From positions 430,217 through 494,216 of the forward strand of contig NZ_MDKB01000001.1 in NCBI RefSeq assembly GCF_001715295.1: a stretch of DNA of 64,000 nt, read 5' to 3'. Below, one piece after another: positions 38,804 to 50,186 of the stretch. The position numbers were made by a program, and so were the translations under genes. The notes under the pieces were generated by a model that was given only the letters and a program-made list of their open reading frames with translations, made no database searches and was not told the DNA's origin. Within the stretch, counting starts at the first letter, position 1. Every line of letters starts with the position of its first letter. The DNA is from Streptomyces griseus. GTDB lineage: Bacteria; Actinomycetota; Actinomycetes; Streptomycetales; Streptomycetaceae.

Positions 38804-40003
38804 ATGGAGACTCCGGGGTCGCAGACATCTCTGCATCGGGCCAATCTTGAGCGGGTCGTACGGGCCGTACGGATGGCGGGGTCGCTGACCCAGGCCGAGA
38901 TCGCCAGGAGTACCGGCCTCTCCGCGGCCACCGTCTCCAACATCGTCCGTGAGCTGAAGGAAGGCGGCACCGTCGAGGTGACGCCCACCTCGGCGGGCGG
39001 GCGCCGCGCCCGCAGCGTCTCCCTGAGCGGGGACGCGGGCATCGTCGTCGGAGTCGACTTCGGCCACACCCACCTGCGGGTGGCCATCGGCAACCTCGCC
39101 CACCGGGTGCTCGCCGAGGAGTCCGAGCCGCTGGACGTCGACGCCTCGTCGGCGGAAGGCTTCGGCCGGGCGGAACGGCTGGTCAACCGCCTGATCGAGA
39201 CCACCGGGATCAGCCCCGGGAAGGTGATCGGTGTCGGCCTCGGGGTGCCGGGGCCCATCGACGTCGAGTCCGGCACCCTGGGCTCCACCTCGATCCTGCC
39301 GGGCTGGACGGGCATCAATCCCAGCCAGGAGCTCGCCGGACGCCTCGGGGTGCCCGTCTACGTGGACAACGATGCGAACCTGGGAGCGCTCGGTGAGCTC
39401 GTCTGGGGAGGCGGCAGGGGGGTCAAGGACCTCGCGTACATCAAGGTCGCCAGCGGTGTCGGCGCCGGTCTGGTGATCGACGGGCACATCTACCGGGGGC
39501 CCGGTGGCACCGCCGGCGAGATCGGCCACATCACCCTCGACGAGTCGGGCCCGGTCTGCCGCTGCGGGAACCGCGGCTGCCTGGAGACCTTCACCGCCGC
39601 CCGGTACGTCCTGCCTCTGCTCAGACCCAGCCACGGGCCGGATCTCACCATGGAGCGGATGGTCCAGCTGGCCCGGGAGGGCGATCCGGGCTGCCGCCGG
39701 GTCATCGGCGATGTCGGCCGGCACATCGGCAGCGGTGTGGCGAACCTGTGCAACCTGCTCAACCCCAGCCGGGTCGTGCTCGGCGGATCGCTCGCCGAGG
39801 CGGGGGAATTGGTGCTGGCGCCCATCCGCGACTCGGTCTCGCGCTACGCCATCCCCAGCGCCGCACGACAGCTCTCCGTGCTTCCCGGGGCCCTCGGGGG
39901 GCGGGCCGAGGTGCTGGGCGCGCTGGCCCTCGTACTCAGCGAGATGGGGGATTCGACCCTTTTGGAGAGCACCGTCCACGCCGGGACGCCTGCCTTCACT
40001 TAG
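38804..40003 (+). CDS. rok7B7: ROK-family regulator Rok7B7
   Basis: 399 residues from ATG at 38804; an in-frame ATG at 38771 after TTAGGG would add 11 residues. Winged HTH (about 12-70; TQAEIARSTGLSAATVSNIV), then a ROK domain with an intact DFGHT phosphate motif and the zinc motif CRCGNRGCLE. In S. coelicolor Rok7B7 sits between ngcEFG and xylFGH, and affects xylose uptake, carbon repression and antibiotic production. The same flanks are seen here. Sugar ligand not established from sequence. Confidence 0.92.
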   Translation: METPGSQTSLHRANLERVVRAVRMAGSLTQAEIARSTGLSAATVSNIVRELKEGGTVEVTPTSAGGRRARSVSLSGDAGIVVGVDFGHTHLRVAIGNLAHRVLAEESEPLDVDASSAEGFGRAERLVNRLIETTGISPGKVIGVGLGVPGPIDVESGTLGSTSILPGWTGINPSQELAGRLGVPVYVDNDANLGALGELVWGGGRGVKDLAYIKVASGVGAGLVIDGHIYRGPGGTAGEIGHITLDESGPVCRCGNRGCLETFTAARYVLPLLRPSHGPDLTMERMVQLAREGDPGCRRVIGDVGRHIGSGVANLCNLLNPSRVVLGGSLAEAGELVLAPIRDSVSRYAIPSAARQLSVLPGALGGRAEVLGALALVLSEMGDSTLLESTVHAGTPAFT

Positions 40004-40004
40004 A

Positions 40005-40033
40005 TAACGAATGGCACCGTTGTCATCTCGTTA
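40005..40033. promoter_or_regulatory. Nested inverted repeats upstream of xylF
   Basis: TAACGA (40005) and TCGTTA (40028) enclose the imperfect palindrome TGGCACCGTTGTCA (40012-40025), whose right half equals the GH92 operator half-site. It begins 2 bp after the rok7B7 stop and is the likely control site of xylFGH. Confidence 0.55.
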
Positions 40034-40122
40034 AGAATTTACTCCTTGACGCCGCCCCTGCGGCCGAGTTGACTTCCAGCCACCTCGGCCGCAACGTCGC
40101 GGCCTCGTCAGGGAGGTTCGAA

Positions 40123-41235
40123 ATGAACACGCGTATGCGTCGTGCCGCCGTTGCCGTTGCCGCCACCACCATGGCCGTCTCACTCGCAGCGTGCGGGAGC
40201 GCCAAGGAGTCGGGCGACAAGACCGGCTCCGAGCCGGCGGCCAAGAAGGGCGACGACCTCAAGATCGGCCTGCTTCTCCCCGAGAACGTCACGGCCCGTT
40301 ACGAGAAGTTCGACAAGCCGATCATCGAGAAGAAGGTCGGCGAGCTCACCGGCGGCAAGGCGGAGGTCGTCTACGCCAACGCCAAGCAGGACGCCACGCT
40401 GCAGTCGCAGCAGGTCGACACGATGATCACGAACAAGGTCGACGCCCTCATCATCGACGCCGTCGACTCCAAGGCGATCGAGAACAGCGTGAAGAAGGCC
40501 AAGGCCGAGGGCATCCCCGTCGTCGCCTTCGACCGCCTCGCCGAGGGCCCGGTCGACGCCTACACCTCCTTCGACAACGAAGAGGTCGGCCGCGTGCAGG
40601 GCAAGGCCCTGCTGGAGGCCCTGGGCGACGCCGCCAAGCCCACCGTCGTGATGATGAACGGTGCGATCACCGACCCGAACGCCGCCCTCTTCAAGAAGGG
40701 CGCCAAGTCGGTCCTCGACGGCAAGGTGACGTACGGCAAGGAGTACGACACCAAGGAGTGGAAGCCGGAGAACGCCAACGCCAACATGGAGGGCGCGATC
40801 ACGGCCCTGGGCAAGGACAAGATCGCCGGCGTCTACTCCGCCAACGACGGCATGGCCGGCGGCATCATCCAGGCCCTCAAGTCCGCCGGCATCTCCAAGC
40901 TCCCGCCGGTCACCGGCCAGGACGCCGAACTCGCCGGCGTGCAGCGCATCGTCACCGGTGAGCAGTTCATGAGCGTCTACAAGCCCTACCCGCAGGAGGG
41001 CGTCATCGCCGCGGAGATGGCCGTCGCGCTCGCCAAGGGCGAGAAGCTCGACTCCATCGCCACCTCCAAGGTCGACAACGCCGGCACGAAGGGCATCGCC
41101 ACCGTCCTGGTCCCGGTCGTCTCGCTGACCAAGGCCAACATCAAGGACACCGTCATCAAGGACGGCATCTACACGCTCGACGAGATCTGCACGGCCAAGT
41201 ACAAGGCCGCCTGCACCTCCGCGGGCCTGCAGTAG
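40123..41235 (+). CDS. xylF: Xylose-type ABC sugar-binding lipoprotein
   Basis: 370 residues from ATG with GGGAGG upstream; the longer frame reaching back into rok7B7 is spurious. Signal with lipobox LAAC, then a periplasmic-binding-protein type I fold (ribose/xylose class) with VDALIIDAVDS, VVAFDRL and TGQDAELAG. First gene of the transporter, linked to Rok7B7 control by position. Xylose is the expected ligand by synteny. A 213-bp spacer before xylG may help keep binding protein in excess. Confidence 0.93.
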   Translation: MNTRMRRAAVAVAATTMAVSLAACGSAKESGDKTGSEPAAKKGDDLKIGLLLPENVTARYEKFDKPIIEKKVGELTGGKAEVVYANAKQDATLQSQQVDTMITNKVDALIIDAVDSKAIENSVKKAKAEGIPVVAFDRLAEGPVDAYTSFDNEEVGRVQGKALLEALGDAAKPTVVMMNGAITDPNAALFKKGAKSVLDGKVTYGKEYDTKEWKPENANANMEGAITALGKDKIAGVYSANDGMAGGIIQALKSAGISKLPPVTGQDAELAGVQRIVTGEQFMSVYKPYPQEGVIAAEMAVALAKGEKLDSIATSKVDNAGTKGIATVLVPVVSLTKANIKDTVIKDGIYTLDEICTAKYKAACTSAGLQ

Positions 41236-41448
41236 CACCCGCCCGCCCGGCCGGCCCTCCACGGCCCGCCGGCGGACCCGAGGCCTGTCCGGCGCCCCAC
41301 CCACCAACTGTCCCGCTACCGGGCGGGGTGCCGGACGGAACGCTTCGGCAAGCTCCTCGGAGCTCTTCCCAATTCTTCTGCTCGACCACCGCGCCTTCCC
41401 CCAGGCGCGGCATCCCCGCCGGGTCAGGCGGCGAAGGAGATGGTTCAC

Positions 41449-42224
41449 GTGTCCGCTACGCCCGTGTTGGCGTTGCGAGGGGTCTCCAAGCGATTCGGTG
41501 CCGTCCAGGCGCTCACCGACGTTGAGCTTGAGGTCCACGCCGGTGAGGTGGTCGCCCTGGTGGGTGACAACGGCGCCGGTAAATCAACGCTGGTCAAGAC
41601 GATCGCCGGAGTGCACCCCATCGATGACGGTGTCATCGAGTGGGACGGCCGGGCCGTCCAGATCAGCAAGCCGCACGATGCCCAGAACCTGGGGATCGCG
41701 ACCGTCTACCAGGACCTCGCGCTCTGCGACAACATCGACGTCGTCGGCAACCTCTACCTCGGCCGGGAGCTCCGCAAGTTCGGGATCCTCGACGAGGTCG
41801 AGATGGAGCGGCGCTCCCGCGAGCTCCTCAGCACGCTGTCGATCCGCATCCCCAGCGTCCGCATCCCGATCGCGTCGCTCTCCGGCGGTCAGCGCCAGAC
41901 CGTCGCCATCGCCCGCTCCATGCTGGGCGAGCCCAAGCTCGTCATCCTCGACGAGCCCACCGCCGCGCTCGGCGTCGAGCAGACCGCGCAGGTCCTCGAC
42001 CTCGTGGAGAGGCTGCGCGAGCGAGGCCACGCGGTCATCCTCATCAGCCACAACATGGCCGATGTGAAGGCCGTCGCCGACAAGGTCGCCGTGCTCCGGC
42101 TGGGCCGGAACAACGGGGTCTTCGACGTGAAGACCACCTCGCAGGAAGAGATCATCTCCGCCATCACAGGTGCCACGGAGAACGCCGTGACCCGTCGTGC
42201 GGCGCGCAACGCGGAGGCCCAGAA

Positions 42225-42228
<4 letters not shown>
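41449..42228 (+). CDS. xylG: Xylose-type ABC transporter ATPase
   Basis: 259 residues from GTG, with AAGGAG 9 bp upstream; an ATG at 41440 overlaps that site. Walker A GDNGAGKST, signature LSGGQRQ, Walker B LVILDEPTAAL. Only one nucleotide-binding domain, about half of E. coli XylG, which has two; a homodimer would suffice. Its stop overlaps the xylH start (GTGA). Confidence 0.94.
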
Positions 42229-43502
<1,274 letters not shown>

Positions 43503-43521
43503 CCGTCGTACCTGCGCACAC

Positions 43522-43551
43522 GTGCCCGGCATCCTCCGCGATGCCGGGCAC
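43522..43551 (+). terminator. Terminator after xylFGH
   Basis: GTGCCCGGCAT and ATGCCGGGCAC form perfect 11-bp arms around an 8-nt loop, 19 bp past the xylH stop. Confidence 0.88.
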
Positions 43552-43674
43552 CCGCGCGTCCGGCGGTCCCGGCACGAGGGGGCTGAACGCGCCGCCCGAT
43601 GACCGGGGCCGCCGGCGGAACATTAGACTCATCGGATCGACTCGCTCGACCAGCTCACACGCAAGGAGGCACGG

Positions 43675-45588
43675 GTGGATCTGCTGACCCGCATCAGGGG
43701 ACCGCGCGACCTGGACCGGCTCGACTCCGAGCAGCTCGAGCAGCTCGCCGGCGAGATCCGTACCTTCCTCGTCGAGGAGGTGTCCAAGACCGGCGGCCAC
43801 CTCGGCCCGAACCTCGGTGTGGTCGAGCTGACCATCGCCCTGCACCGGGTGTTCGAGTCCCCGCAGGACAAGGTCCTCTTCGACACCGGGCACCAGAGCT
43901 ACGTGCACAAGCTGCTCACCGGCCGGCAGGACTTCTCGAAGCTCAAGAGCAAGGGCGGTCTCTCCGGATATCCCTCCCGCGCCGAGTCCGCGCACGACGT
44001 CATCGAGAACTCGCACGCCTCGACGGTCCTCGGCTGGGCCGACGGCCTCGCCAAGGCCAACGAGCTCCTCAAGAAGGACGACCACGTCGTCGCGGTCATC
44101 GGTGACGGTGCTCTCACCGGCGGCATGGCCTGGGAGGCGCTGAACAACATCGCCGCCGCCAAGGACCGGCCCCTCGTCATCGTGGTCAACGACAACGAGC
44201 GCTCGTACGCCCCCACCATCGGCGGCCTCGCCAACCACCTCGCCACCCTGCGCACCACCGACGGGTACGAGCGGTTCCTGGCCCGCGGCAAGGACCTCCT
44301 GGAGCGCACGCCGGTCGTCGGCAGGCCGCTCTACGAGACCCTGCACGGCGCCAAGAAGGGCCTCAAGGACTTCATCGCCCCGCAGGGCATGTTCGAGGAC
44401 CTCGGCCTCAAGTACGTCGGCCCGATCGACGGCCACGACATCGATGCCCTGGAGTCCGCGCTCCAGCGGGCCAAGCGCTTCGGCGGCCCCGTCATCGTCC
44501 ACTGCATCACCGAGAAGGGCCGCGGCTACACCCCGGCCCTCGAGGACGAGGCGGACCGCTTCCACGCCGTCGGCAAGATCCACCCGGACACGGGTCTGCC
44601 CATCTCCACCTCCGGCCTGGACTGGACCTCGGTCTTCGGCGAGGAGATGGTCAAGCTGGGCCACGAACGCGAGGACATCGTCGCCATCACGGCGGCCATG
44701 CTCCAGCCGGTCGGCCTCGGCCGCTTCGAGGAGGCCTTCCCGGACCGGATCTACGACGTCGGGATCGCCGAACAGCACGGCGCGGTCTCCGCGGCCGGCC
44801 TCGCCACCGGCGGGCTGCACCCCGTCTTCGCGGTCTACGCGACCTTCCTCAACCGCGCCTTCGACCAGGTCCTCATGGACGTCGCGCTGCACAGGTGCGG
44901 GGTGACCTTCGTCCTGGACCGGGCCGGAGTCACCGGCACCGACGGGGCCTCGCACAACGGCATGTGGGACATGTCGATCCTCCAGTGCGTGCCGACCCTG
45001 CGCATCGCCGCCCCGCGCGACGCCGACCAGGTCCGCGCCCAGCTGCGCGAGGCCGTCGACGTCGACGACGCGCCCACCGTCGTCCGCTTCTCCAAGGGTG
45101 CGGTCGGCCCGGCGGTCAAGGCCGTCGGCACGGTGGGCGGCATGGACGTCCTGCGCGCGGCGGACGCAGACACGCCCGACGTCCTCCTGGTCTCCGTCGG
45201 GGCGCTGGCCCCGATGTGCCTGGAGATCGCCGGTCTGCTGGACGCCCAGGGCATCTCCACCACCGTGGTCGACCCCCGCTGGGTCAAGCCCGTCGACGAG
45301 GCCCTCGCCCCGCTGGCCGCCCGGCACCGGGTCGTCGTGACGGTCGAGGACAACAGCAGGGCCGGCGGGGTCGGCTCCGCCATCGCCCAGGCGCTGCGCG
45401 ACGCGGGCGTGGACGTACCGCTGCGCGACTTCGGCATCCCGCCGGTCTTCCTCGACCACGCCTCCCGCAAGGAGGTCATGGCCGAGATCGGACTCACCGC
45501 GCCGGACATCGCCCGCCAGGTCACGGGTCTCGTGGCCCGGCTCGACGGACGGTACGAGAGCCGGGCGGCGGAGCCCGTCCGCGACTGA
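43675..45588 (+). CDS. dxs: 1-deoxy-D-xylulose-5-phosphate synthase
   Basis: 637 residues from GTG, with AAGGAGG upstream. The thiamine-diphosphate motif is [16 protein letters not shown] and the catalytic Glu lies in GIAEQHG. It condenses pyruvate with glyceraldehyde 3-phosphate at the entry of the MEP isoprenoid pathway. Standard length. Streptomyces often carry two dxs genes, and this position matches the one near rok7B7. Monocistronic. Confidence 0.97.
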   Translation: MDLLTRIRGPRDLDRLDSEQLEQLAGEIRTFLVEEVSKTGGHLGPNLGVVELTIALHRVFESPQDKVLFDTGHQSYVHKLLTGRQDFSKLKSKGGLSGYPSRAESAHDVIENSHASTVLGWADGLAKANELLKKDDHVVAVIGDGALTGGMAWEALNNIAAAKDRPLVIVVNDNERSYAPTIGGLANHLATLRTTDGYERFLARGKDLLERTPVVGRPLYETLHGAKKGLKDFIAPQGMFEDLGLKYVGPIDGHDIDALESALQRAKRFGGPVIVHCITEKGRGYTPALEDEADRFHAVGKIHPDTGLPISTSGLDWTSVFGEEMVKLGHEREDIVAITAAMLQPVGLGRFEEAFPDRIYDVGIAEQHGAVSAAGLATGGLHPVFAVYATFLNRAFDQVLMDVALHRCGVTFVLDRAGVTGTDGASHNGMWDMSILQCVPTLRIAAPRDADQVRAQLREAVDVDDAPTVVRFSKGAVGPAVKAVGTVGGMDVLRAADADTPDVLLVSVGALAPMCLEIAGLLDAQGISTTVVDPRWVKPVDEALAPLAARHRVVVTVEDNSRAGGVGSAIAQALRDAGVDVPLRDFGIPPVFLDHASRKEVMAEIGLTAPDIARQVTGLVARLDGRYESRAAEPVRD

Positions 45589-45607
45589 CCCGTCCGCGAC
45601 GCCCTTG

Positions 45608-45645
45608 GGCCGGTCGCCCACCCTGTACGGGTGGTTCGACCGGCC
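45608..45645 (+). terminator. Terminator after dxs
   Basis: GGCCGGTCG and CGACCGGCC, continued by CACCC/GGGTG around TGTAC, make a two-part stem 19 bp after the stop. Confidence 0.8.
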
Positions 45646-45734
45646 CATTCGCGTGAAATCGGGACAAATGGTGCGTTTGCGGGGTGGGTGGATCCGAATC
45701 ATGGCACGCACGACGAGTGCGTGGAGGTACGCCG

Positions 45735-47243
45735 GTGAGCACGCAGCAGGACACGCCCCCCAGCGGGAGGGGACTGTTCCGGACCAAGACGGTCGAACAG
45801 TCCATCCGCGACACGGAAGAACCGGAGCACGCCCTACGGAAGTCGCTCTCCGCGCTGGACCTCACGGTCTTCGGTGTCGGTGTCATCATCGGGACGGGCA
45901 TCTTCGTCCTGACCGGCAAGGTGGCCAAGGAGACGGCGGGCCCCGCCACCGCACTCGCCTTTGTCGCCGCGGGTATCGTCTGCGCCCTGGCCGCACTCTG
46001 CTACGCCGAGTTCGCGTCCACCGTCCCGGTGGCCGGATCCGCGTACACCTTCTCGTACGCCTCCCTCGGCGAGCTCGTCGCCTGGATCATCGGCTGGGAC
46101 CTGGTGCTCGAATTCGCCCTGGGAACGGCTGTGGTGGCCGTCGGCTGGTCCGGGTACGTCCGCTCGCTGATGGACAACATCGGCTGGACGATGCCCGACG
46201 TCCTCGCGGGCCCCGACGTGGCGACCGGGGTCGGCTTCGACATCCTGGCCTTCGCCCTGGTGCTGGTCCTCACCGTCATCCTGGTGCTGGGGATGAAGCT
46301 CTCCGCCCGGGTCACCACATTCGTCGTGGCCATCAAGCTCGCGGTCGTGGGGATCGTCATCGTCGCCGGCCTGTTCTTCATCAAGTCGGCCAACTACACA
46401 CCCTTCATCCCCGAGGCCCAGCCGCTGCCCTCGGGCTCCGGCCTGAGCGCCCCGCTGGTCGAGCTCGTCTTCGGTTACCAGCCGACCAACTTCGGCGTCA
46501 TGGGCATCTTCACCGCCGCCTCCATCGTCTTCTTCGCCTTCATCGGCTTCGACGTCGTGGCCACCGCGGCGGAGGAGACCAGGCTGCCGCAGCGGGACAT
46601 GCCGCGCGGCATCCTCGCCTCGCTGGTCATCTGCACCCTGCTCTACGTCGCCGTGTCCATCGTCGTCACCGGCATGCAGCACTACAGCGAACTCTCCGTC
46701 AGCGCTCCGCTCGCCGACGCCTTCAAGGCCGTCGGACACCCCTTCTACGCCGGAGTCATCAGCTTCGGCGCCGCGGTCGGGCTCACCACGGTCTGCATGA
46801 TCCTGCTGCTCGGGCAGACCCGGGTCTTCTTCGCGATGAGCCGCGACGGGCTGCTCCCGCGCTTCTTCTCCGTGACCCACCCGCGCTTCAGGACGCCGTA
46901 CCGCCCGACCATCCTGCTCGGCCTGATCATCGCGGTCGTGGCGGGTTTCACGAGCATCAACGAGCTGGCGACCCTGGTGAACATCGGCACGCTCTTCGCG
47001 TTCGTGGTCGTCGCCCTCGGCGTCATCGTGCTGCGCCGCACCCGCCCCGACCTGCACCGGGCCTTCCGGACCCCGTGGGTCCCGGTGCTGCCGATCGCCT
47101 CGGTGGCGGCCTCGCTCTGGCTGATGCTGAATCTGCCGGCGGAGACGTGGCTGCGGTTCGCGATCTGGATGGTGATCGGCGTGATCATCTACTTCGCGTA
47201 CGGGCGCGGGCACAGCCGGATGGCGGATACACCCACCCGTTGA
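45735..47243 (+). CDS. APC-family amino acid permease
   Basis: 502 residues from GTG, with TGGAGG 7 bp upstream; an ATG at 45684 is less well placed. About 12 membrane helices with the substrate-binding signature VGVIIGTGIFVLTG (about 42-55) and GFDVVATAAEETR. The cationic-amino-acid-transporter-like form (YfnA/CAT) fits best. Inner membrane. Transport substrate not determined. It is followed by a convergent NYN gene. Confidence 0.92.
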   Translation: MSTQQDTPPSGRGLFRTKTVEQSIRDTEEPEHALRKSLSALDLTVFGVGVIIGTGIFVLTGKVAKETAGPATALAFVAAGIVCALAALCYAEFASTVPVAGSAYTFSYASLGELVAWIIGWDLVLEFALGTAVVAVGWSGYVRSLMDNIGWTMPDVLAGPDVATGVGFDILAFALVLVLTVILVLGMKLSARVTTFVVAIKLAVVGIVIVAGLFFIKSANYTPFIPEAQPLPSGSGLSAPLVELVFGYQPTNFGVMGIFTAASIVFFAFIGFDVVATAAEETRLPQRDMPRGILASLVICTLLYVAVSIVVTGMQHYSELSVSAPLADAFKAVGHPFYAGVISFGAAVGLTTVCMILLLGQTRVFFAMSRDGLLPRFFSVTHPRFRTPYRPTILLGLIIAVVAGFTSINELATLVNIGTLFAFVVVALGVIVLRRTRPDLHRAFRTPWVPVLPIASVAASLWLMLNLPAETWLRFAIWMVIGVIIYFAYGRGHSRMADTPTR

Positions 47244-47368
47244 GCCGCGGGGTCCTGTGTGACGTACGGGCCCGCCGCGCCGCTCCGCGGGGGCGGCAGT
47301 GGGTTCCGCGGTGCCTGCACGGGCCCGCGTACCGGAGGGGGCGCGGGGCGCCGGAGGGCCCTGCGTGG

Positions 47369-47767
47369 CTACGCCCGCGGCCGCACCGTACGAGGTCCCG
47401 TGCAGCGGGCCCCGAGCGCCTCGACCCGCCGGCGCAGTTCACGGTCGGCCGTGACCACGAGGCAGTCCCGGTCCGCTCCGGCCCCTGGAGCGTGGGCCGC
47501 GGCCAGTTCGACGATCAGGTCGTCACCCGAGCCCGGCGCCGCCTCCACCCGCACACCCGGTACGGATCCGACGCCCCGCGCGGCGCCCTCGACGACCATG
47601 ACCACCTCGAGCGGCCCGGTGAGTCCGGGGAGCCCGGCCGCGGCGTACGGGACCAGCGAGTCCCGCAGCCGCTCGGCGGCACCTCGCCGGTCCCGCCACC
47701 ACTGGTCCGGCACCGACCCGACGACGTTCGCGGCATCGACGATCAGCAGTGTCTTCCCGGTCCGCAT
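47369..47767 (-). CDS. NYN-domain (PIN-like) putative ribonuclease
   Basis: 132 residues. The acidic-site pattern of NYN/PIN nucleases is visible: LLIVDAANVVG near the start, then SGDDLIVELA and CLVVTADRELRRRV. Such domains cleave RNA with metal ions. It starts 17 bp after the LCP gene stop on the same strand, so probable operon. Cellular target unknown. Confidence 0.85.
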   Translation of the reverse strand: MRTGKTLLIVDAANVVGSVPDQWWRDRRGAAERLRDSLVPYAAAGLPGLTGPLEVVMVVEGAARGVGSVPGVRVEAAPGSGDDLIVELAAAHAPGAGADRDCLVVTADRELRRRVEALGARCTGPRTVRPRA

Positions 47768-47784
47768 CTCAGCAGGATGACAGG

Positions 47785-48846
47785 TCAGCCGCCGGTGGCC
47801 GGCGACTTCTTCGCCGACTCGGGAATCGTGGCGTCCGTCCGGATCGCCTTCCAGAGATCGCCGGCCTGCGGCTCGGCCGCCACCACCCGGTTCGGGTCCG
47901 TCCTGTCGTAGGCGACGGGCAGCATGAGCGTCTCCATGGTGGAGGGGTCGACGCCGTTCATCGAGCGGGCGAAGTCGCTGAGCGAGGTGAGGGAGGCGAG
48001 CCCCTCGTCCGTGGTGAGCGACTTGGTGGCGGAGTTGGCGATCTTGTACGTGGTCGCCGGACTGCCCAGCAGGTCCTGGGACTTGATCTCGGTGAGCAGC
48101 GCGAGCAGGAACTGCTGCTGGAGCCCGATCCGGCCCAGGTCGCTGCCGTCCCCGATGCCGTGCCGGGTACGGACGTAGGCGAGGGACTCGGTGCCGTTCA
48201 GCTTGTGCGTGCCGGCGGAGAGGTCGAGCCCCGAGGCCTTGTCCTTGATCGGCTCGTCGACCTTGACGGTGACGCCGCCTATGGCGTCGACCAGATCCTT
48301 GAACCCGGCGAAGTTGATCTCCAGGTAGTGGTCGATCCGGACCCCCGACATCTTCTCGACCGTCTTCACCACACAGGCGGGACCGACCTGGGAGTAGACG
48401 GAGTTGAACATGACCCGCTCGGCCGAGGCCATCGTCGAGCCGTCGGACGTGACGCACTCCGGCCGGGTCACCAGGGTGTCGCGCGGGATGGACACGGCGA
48501 CGGCCTCGGTGCGGCCCTCGGGTATGTGCACCACCAGCGCGGTGTCGGACCGTGCCCCGCTGACGTCGCCGCCTCCGCCGAGTTCCTTGTTCTCGGCCCC
48601 GGCCCGTGAGTCGGAGCCGAGGACGAGCAGGTTCTGACCGGTGGTGGGGAGCTTCTCGGGGCGGTCCTCGCCGAGCGCCTTGTCGATGTCGACGCCCTTG
48701 ATGTTGCCGTCGAGGTCCTGGTACATCCAGTACGCGGTGCCGCCGCCGGCCAGCAGGAGGACGAGCAGTACCCCCAGCGCGATCTTGAGGCCGCGGCGCT
48801 TGCGCGGCTTGGGCGCGCGTCGGGAGGGAGTGCTGTCGTGGCTCAT
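47785..48846 (-). CDS. LytR-CpsA-Psr family cell-wall glycopolymer transferase
   Basis: 353 residues: basic cytosolic start, one membrane helix (about 21-43), then the extracellular LCP domain with LLVLGSDSRAG, SDTALVVHI, SIPRDTLV and the conserved DLVDAIGGV and RTRH regions. LCP enzymes transfer lipid-linked glycopolymers onto peptidoglycan. A good -10 (TATAGT) lies upstream. It is divergent from an epimerase gene that opens the glycan cluster, so it may attach that polymer. Confidence 0.93.
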   Translation of the reverse strand: MSHDSTPSRRAPKPRKRRGLKIALGVLLVLLLAGGGTAYWMYQDLDGNIKGVDIDKALGEDRPEKLPTTGQNLLVLGSDSRAGAENKELGGGGDVSGARSDTALVVHIPEGRTEAVAVSIPRDTLVTRPECVTSDGSTMASAERVMFNSVYSQVGPACVVKTVEKMSGVRIDHYLEINFAGFKDLVDAIGGVTVKVDEPIKDKASGLDLSAGTHKLNGTESLAYVRTRHGIGDGSDLGRIGLQQQFLLALLTEIKSQDLLGSPATTYKIANSATKSLTTDEGLASLTSLSDFARSMNGVDPSTMETLMLPVAYDRTDPNRVVAAEPQAGDLWKAIRTDATIPESAKKSPATGG

Positions 48847-48946
48847 CGTGCGTGAGTCCTCAATCTCGTTGCCCGGGGCGGGCAGGGGAGTGCGTGGGAC
48901 TCGGGTGGGGGGCGTGACCGGTCCGTAAAACGTCGACTGACCGAGC

Positions 48947-48952
48947 ACTATA
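48947..48952 (-). promoter_or_regulatory. -10 element of the LCP gene
   Basis: TATAGT on the minus strand about 100 bp before the ATG, in an AT-richer patch. The -35 is not clear. Confidence 0.45.
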
Positions 48953-49023
48953 GAACAGACATCCGCTCGAACGTGTGAGTCCGGTGAACAGATGCCCGGT
49001 GATGCGTGGAACGTGTGCCGATC

Positions 49024-49029
49024 TACTAT
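49024..49029 (+). promoter_or_regulatory. -10 element suggesting a leaderless epimerase transcript
   Basis: TACTAT ends 7 bp before the ATG at 49037, the spacing expected if transcription starts at the start codon. No ribosome site is present, which agrees. Confidence 0.5.
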
Positions 49030-49036
49030 TTCGCGC

Positions 49037-50041
49037 ATGACTTGGTTGATCACAGGTGGGGCGGGCTTCATCGGGGCGCACGTCGTCCGCGCGATGGCGG
49101 AGGCCGGCGAGCGGGTCGCGGTGTACGACGATCTTTCGACGGGTGACCGTTCCCGTGTCCCCGCGGGCGTTCCGTTCGTGCACGGGTCGACGCTCGACGG
49201 GGACGGCCTGCGACGCGCCATGACGGAACTCTCCGTGCGAGGGATCGTGCACCTCGCGGCGAAGAAGCAGGTGGGGGAGTCCGTGGAACGTCCTCTGTAC
49301 TACTACCGCGAGAACCTGCACGGTCTTCAGGTCCTGCTGGGCGCGGCCGCGGACAGCGGGGTCCGTGCCTTCCTCTTCTCCTCGTCCGCTGCGGTCTACG
49401 GCATGCCCGACGTGGCGCTGGTGACGGAGGACACGCCCTGCGCCCCGATCAATCCGTACGGCGAGACGAAACTCGCCGGCGAGTGGCTGGTCCGCGCGGC
49501 GGGAAGGGCGCACGGAATGGCGACCGCTTCGATGCGGTACTTCAACGTGGCCGGCGCGGCGACCCCGGAGCTGGCCGACACCGGCGTCTCCAACCTCGTT
49601 CCGATGGTCTTCGAGAAGCTCACGCAGGGGAAGGCCCCGGTGATCTTCGGGGAGGACTACGACACCCCGGACGGCACCTGCGTACGGGACTTCATCCACG
49701 TCGAGGACATCGCTTCGGCGCACCTCGCTGCGGCGCGTGCCCTGCTCGTCCGGGAGGCCGGCACGGACCTGACCCTCAACATCGGGCGGGGTGAGGGCGT
49801 GTCGGTGCGCGAGATGATCGACCTCATCGGTGAGGTGACCGGGTACGGCGCCGATGCCGCGCCCGTCTCCGTCGCGCGCAGGCCCGGTGATCCGCACCGG
49901 GTGGTCGCCTCGGCGGCACGTATCCGGGCCGAGCTCGGGTGGTCGGCCCGCCGCGATCCGCGGGACATGGTGACCTCCGCGTGGGAGGGCTGGTGTCTGC
50001 ACCACCCGACGGCACGACGGGGACCACGCCGGTCCGCCTGA
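49037..50041 (+). CDS. galE: NAD-dependent UDP-sugar epimerase (GalE-like)
   Basis: 334 residues. NAD-binding motif TGGAGFIGAHV at residues 5-15, catalytic Tyr-Lys in NPYGETKLA, and SSSAAVYG. It interconverts UDP-glucose and UDP-galactose or a related pair. The start was set at the ATG beginning MTWLITGG; upstream codons are not GalE-like. It heads the Stealth glycan cluster and is divergent from the LCP gene, so it probably supplies a sugar nucleotide for the polymer rather than serving galactose catabolism. Confidence 0.9.
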   Translation: MTWLITGGAGFIGAHVVRAMAEAGERVAVYDDLSTGDRSRVPAGVPFVHGSTLDGDGLRRAMTELSVRGIVHLAAKKQVGESVERPLYYYRENLHGLQVLLGAAADSGVRAFLFSSSAAVYGMPDVALVTEDTPCAPINPYGETKLAGEWLVRAAGRAHGMATASMRYFNVAGAATPELADTGVSNLVPMVFEKLTQGKAPVIFGEDYDTPDGTCVRDFIHVEDIASAHLAAARALLVREAGTDLTLNIGRGEGVSVREMIDLIGEVTGYGADAAPVSVARRPGDPHRVVASAARIRAELGWSARRDPRDMVTSAWEGWCLHHPTARRGPRRSA

Positions 50042-50186
50042 GCCGACCGCAGTGAACGACACGTGAAGCTTGTGGCACACTTTCCCCTCGTCGAGTCGCC
50101 GGTCACCCGATGACGCGGAGTCGGCCTGGTGCCGCGGAGCGGTGGCCGCACCGGGCGGCGGCGCACGGAAGAGACGAAGGAACCTG

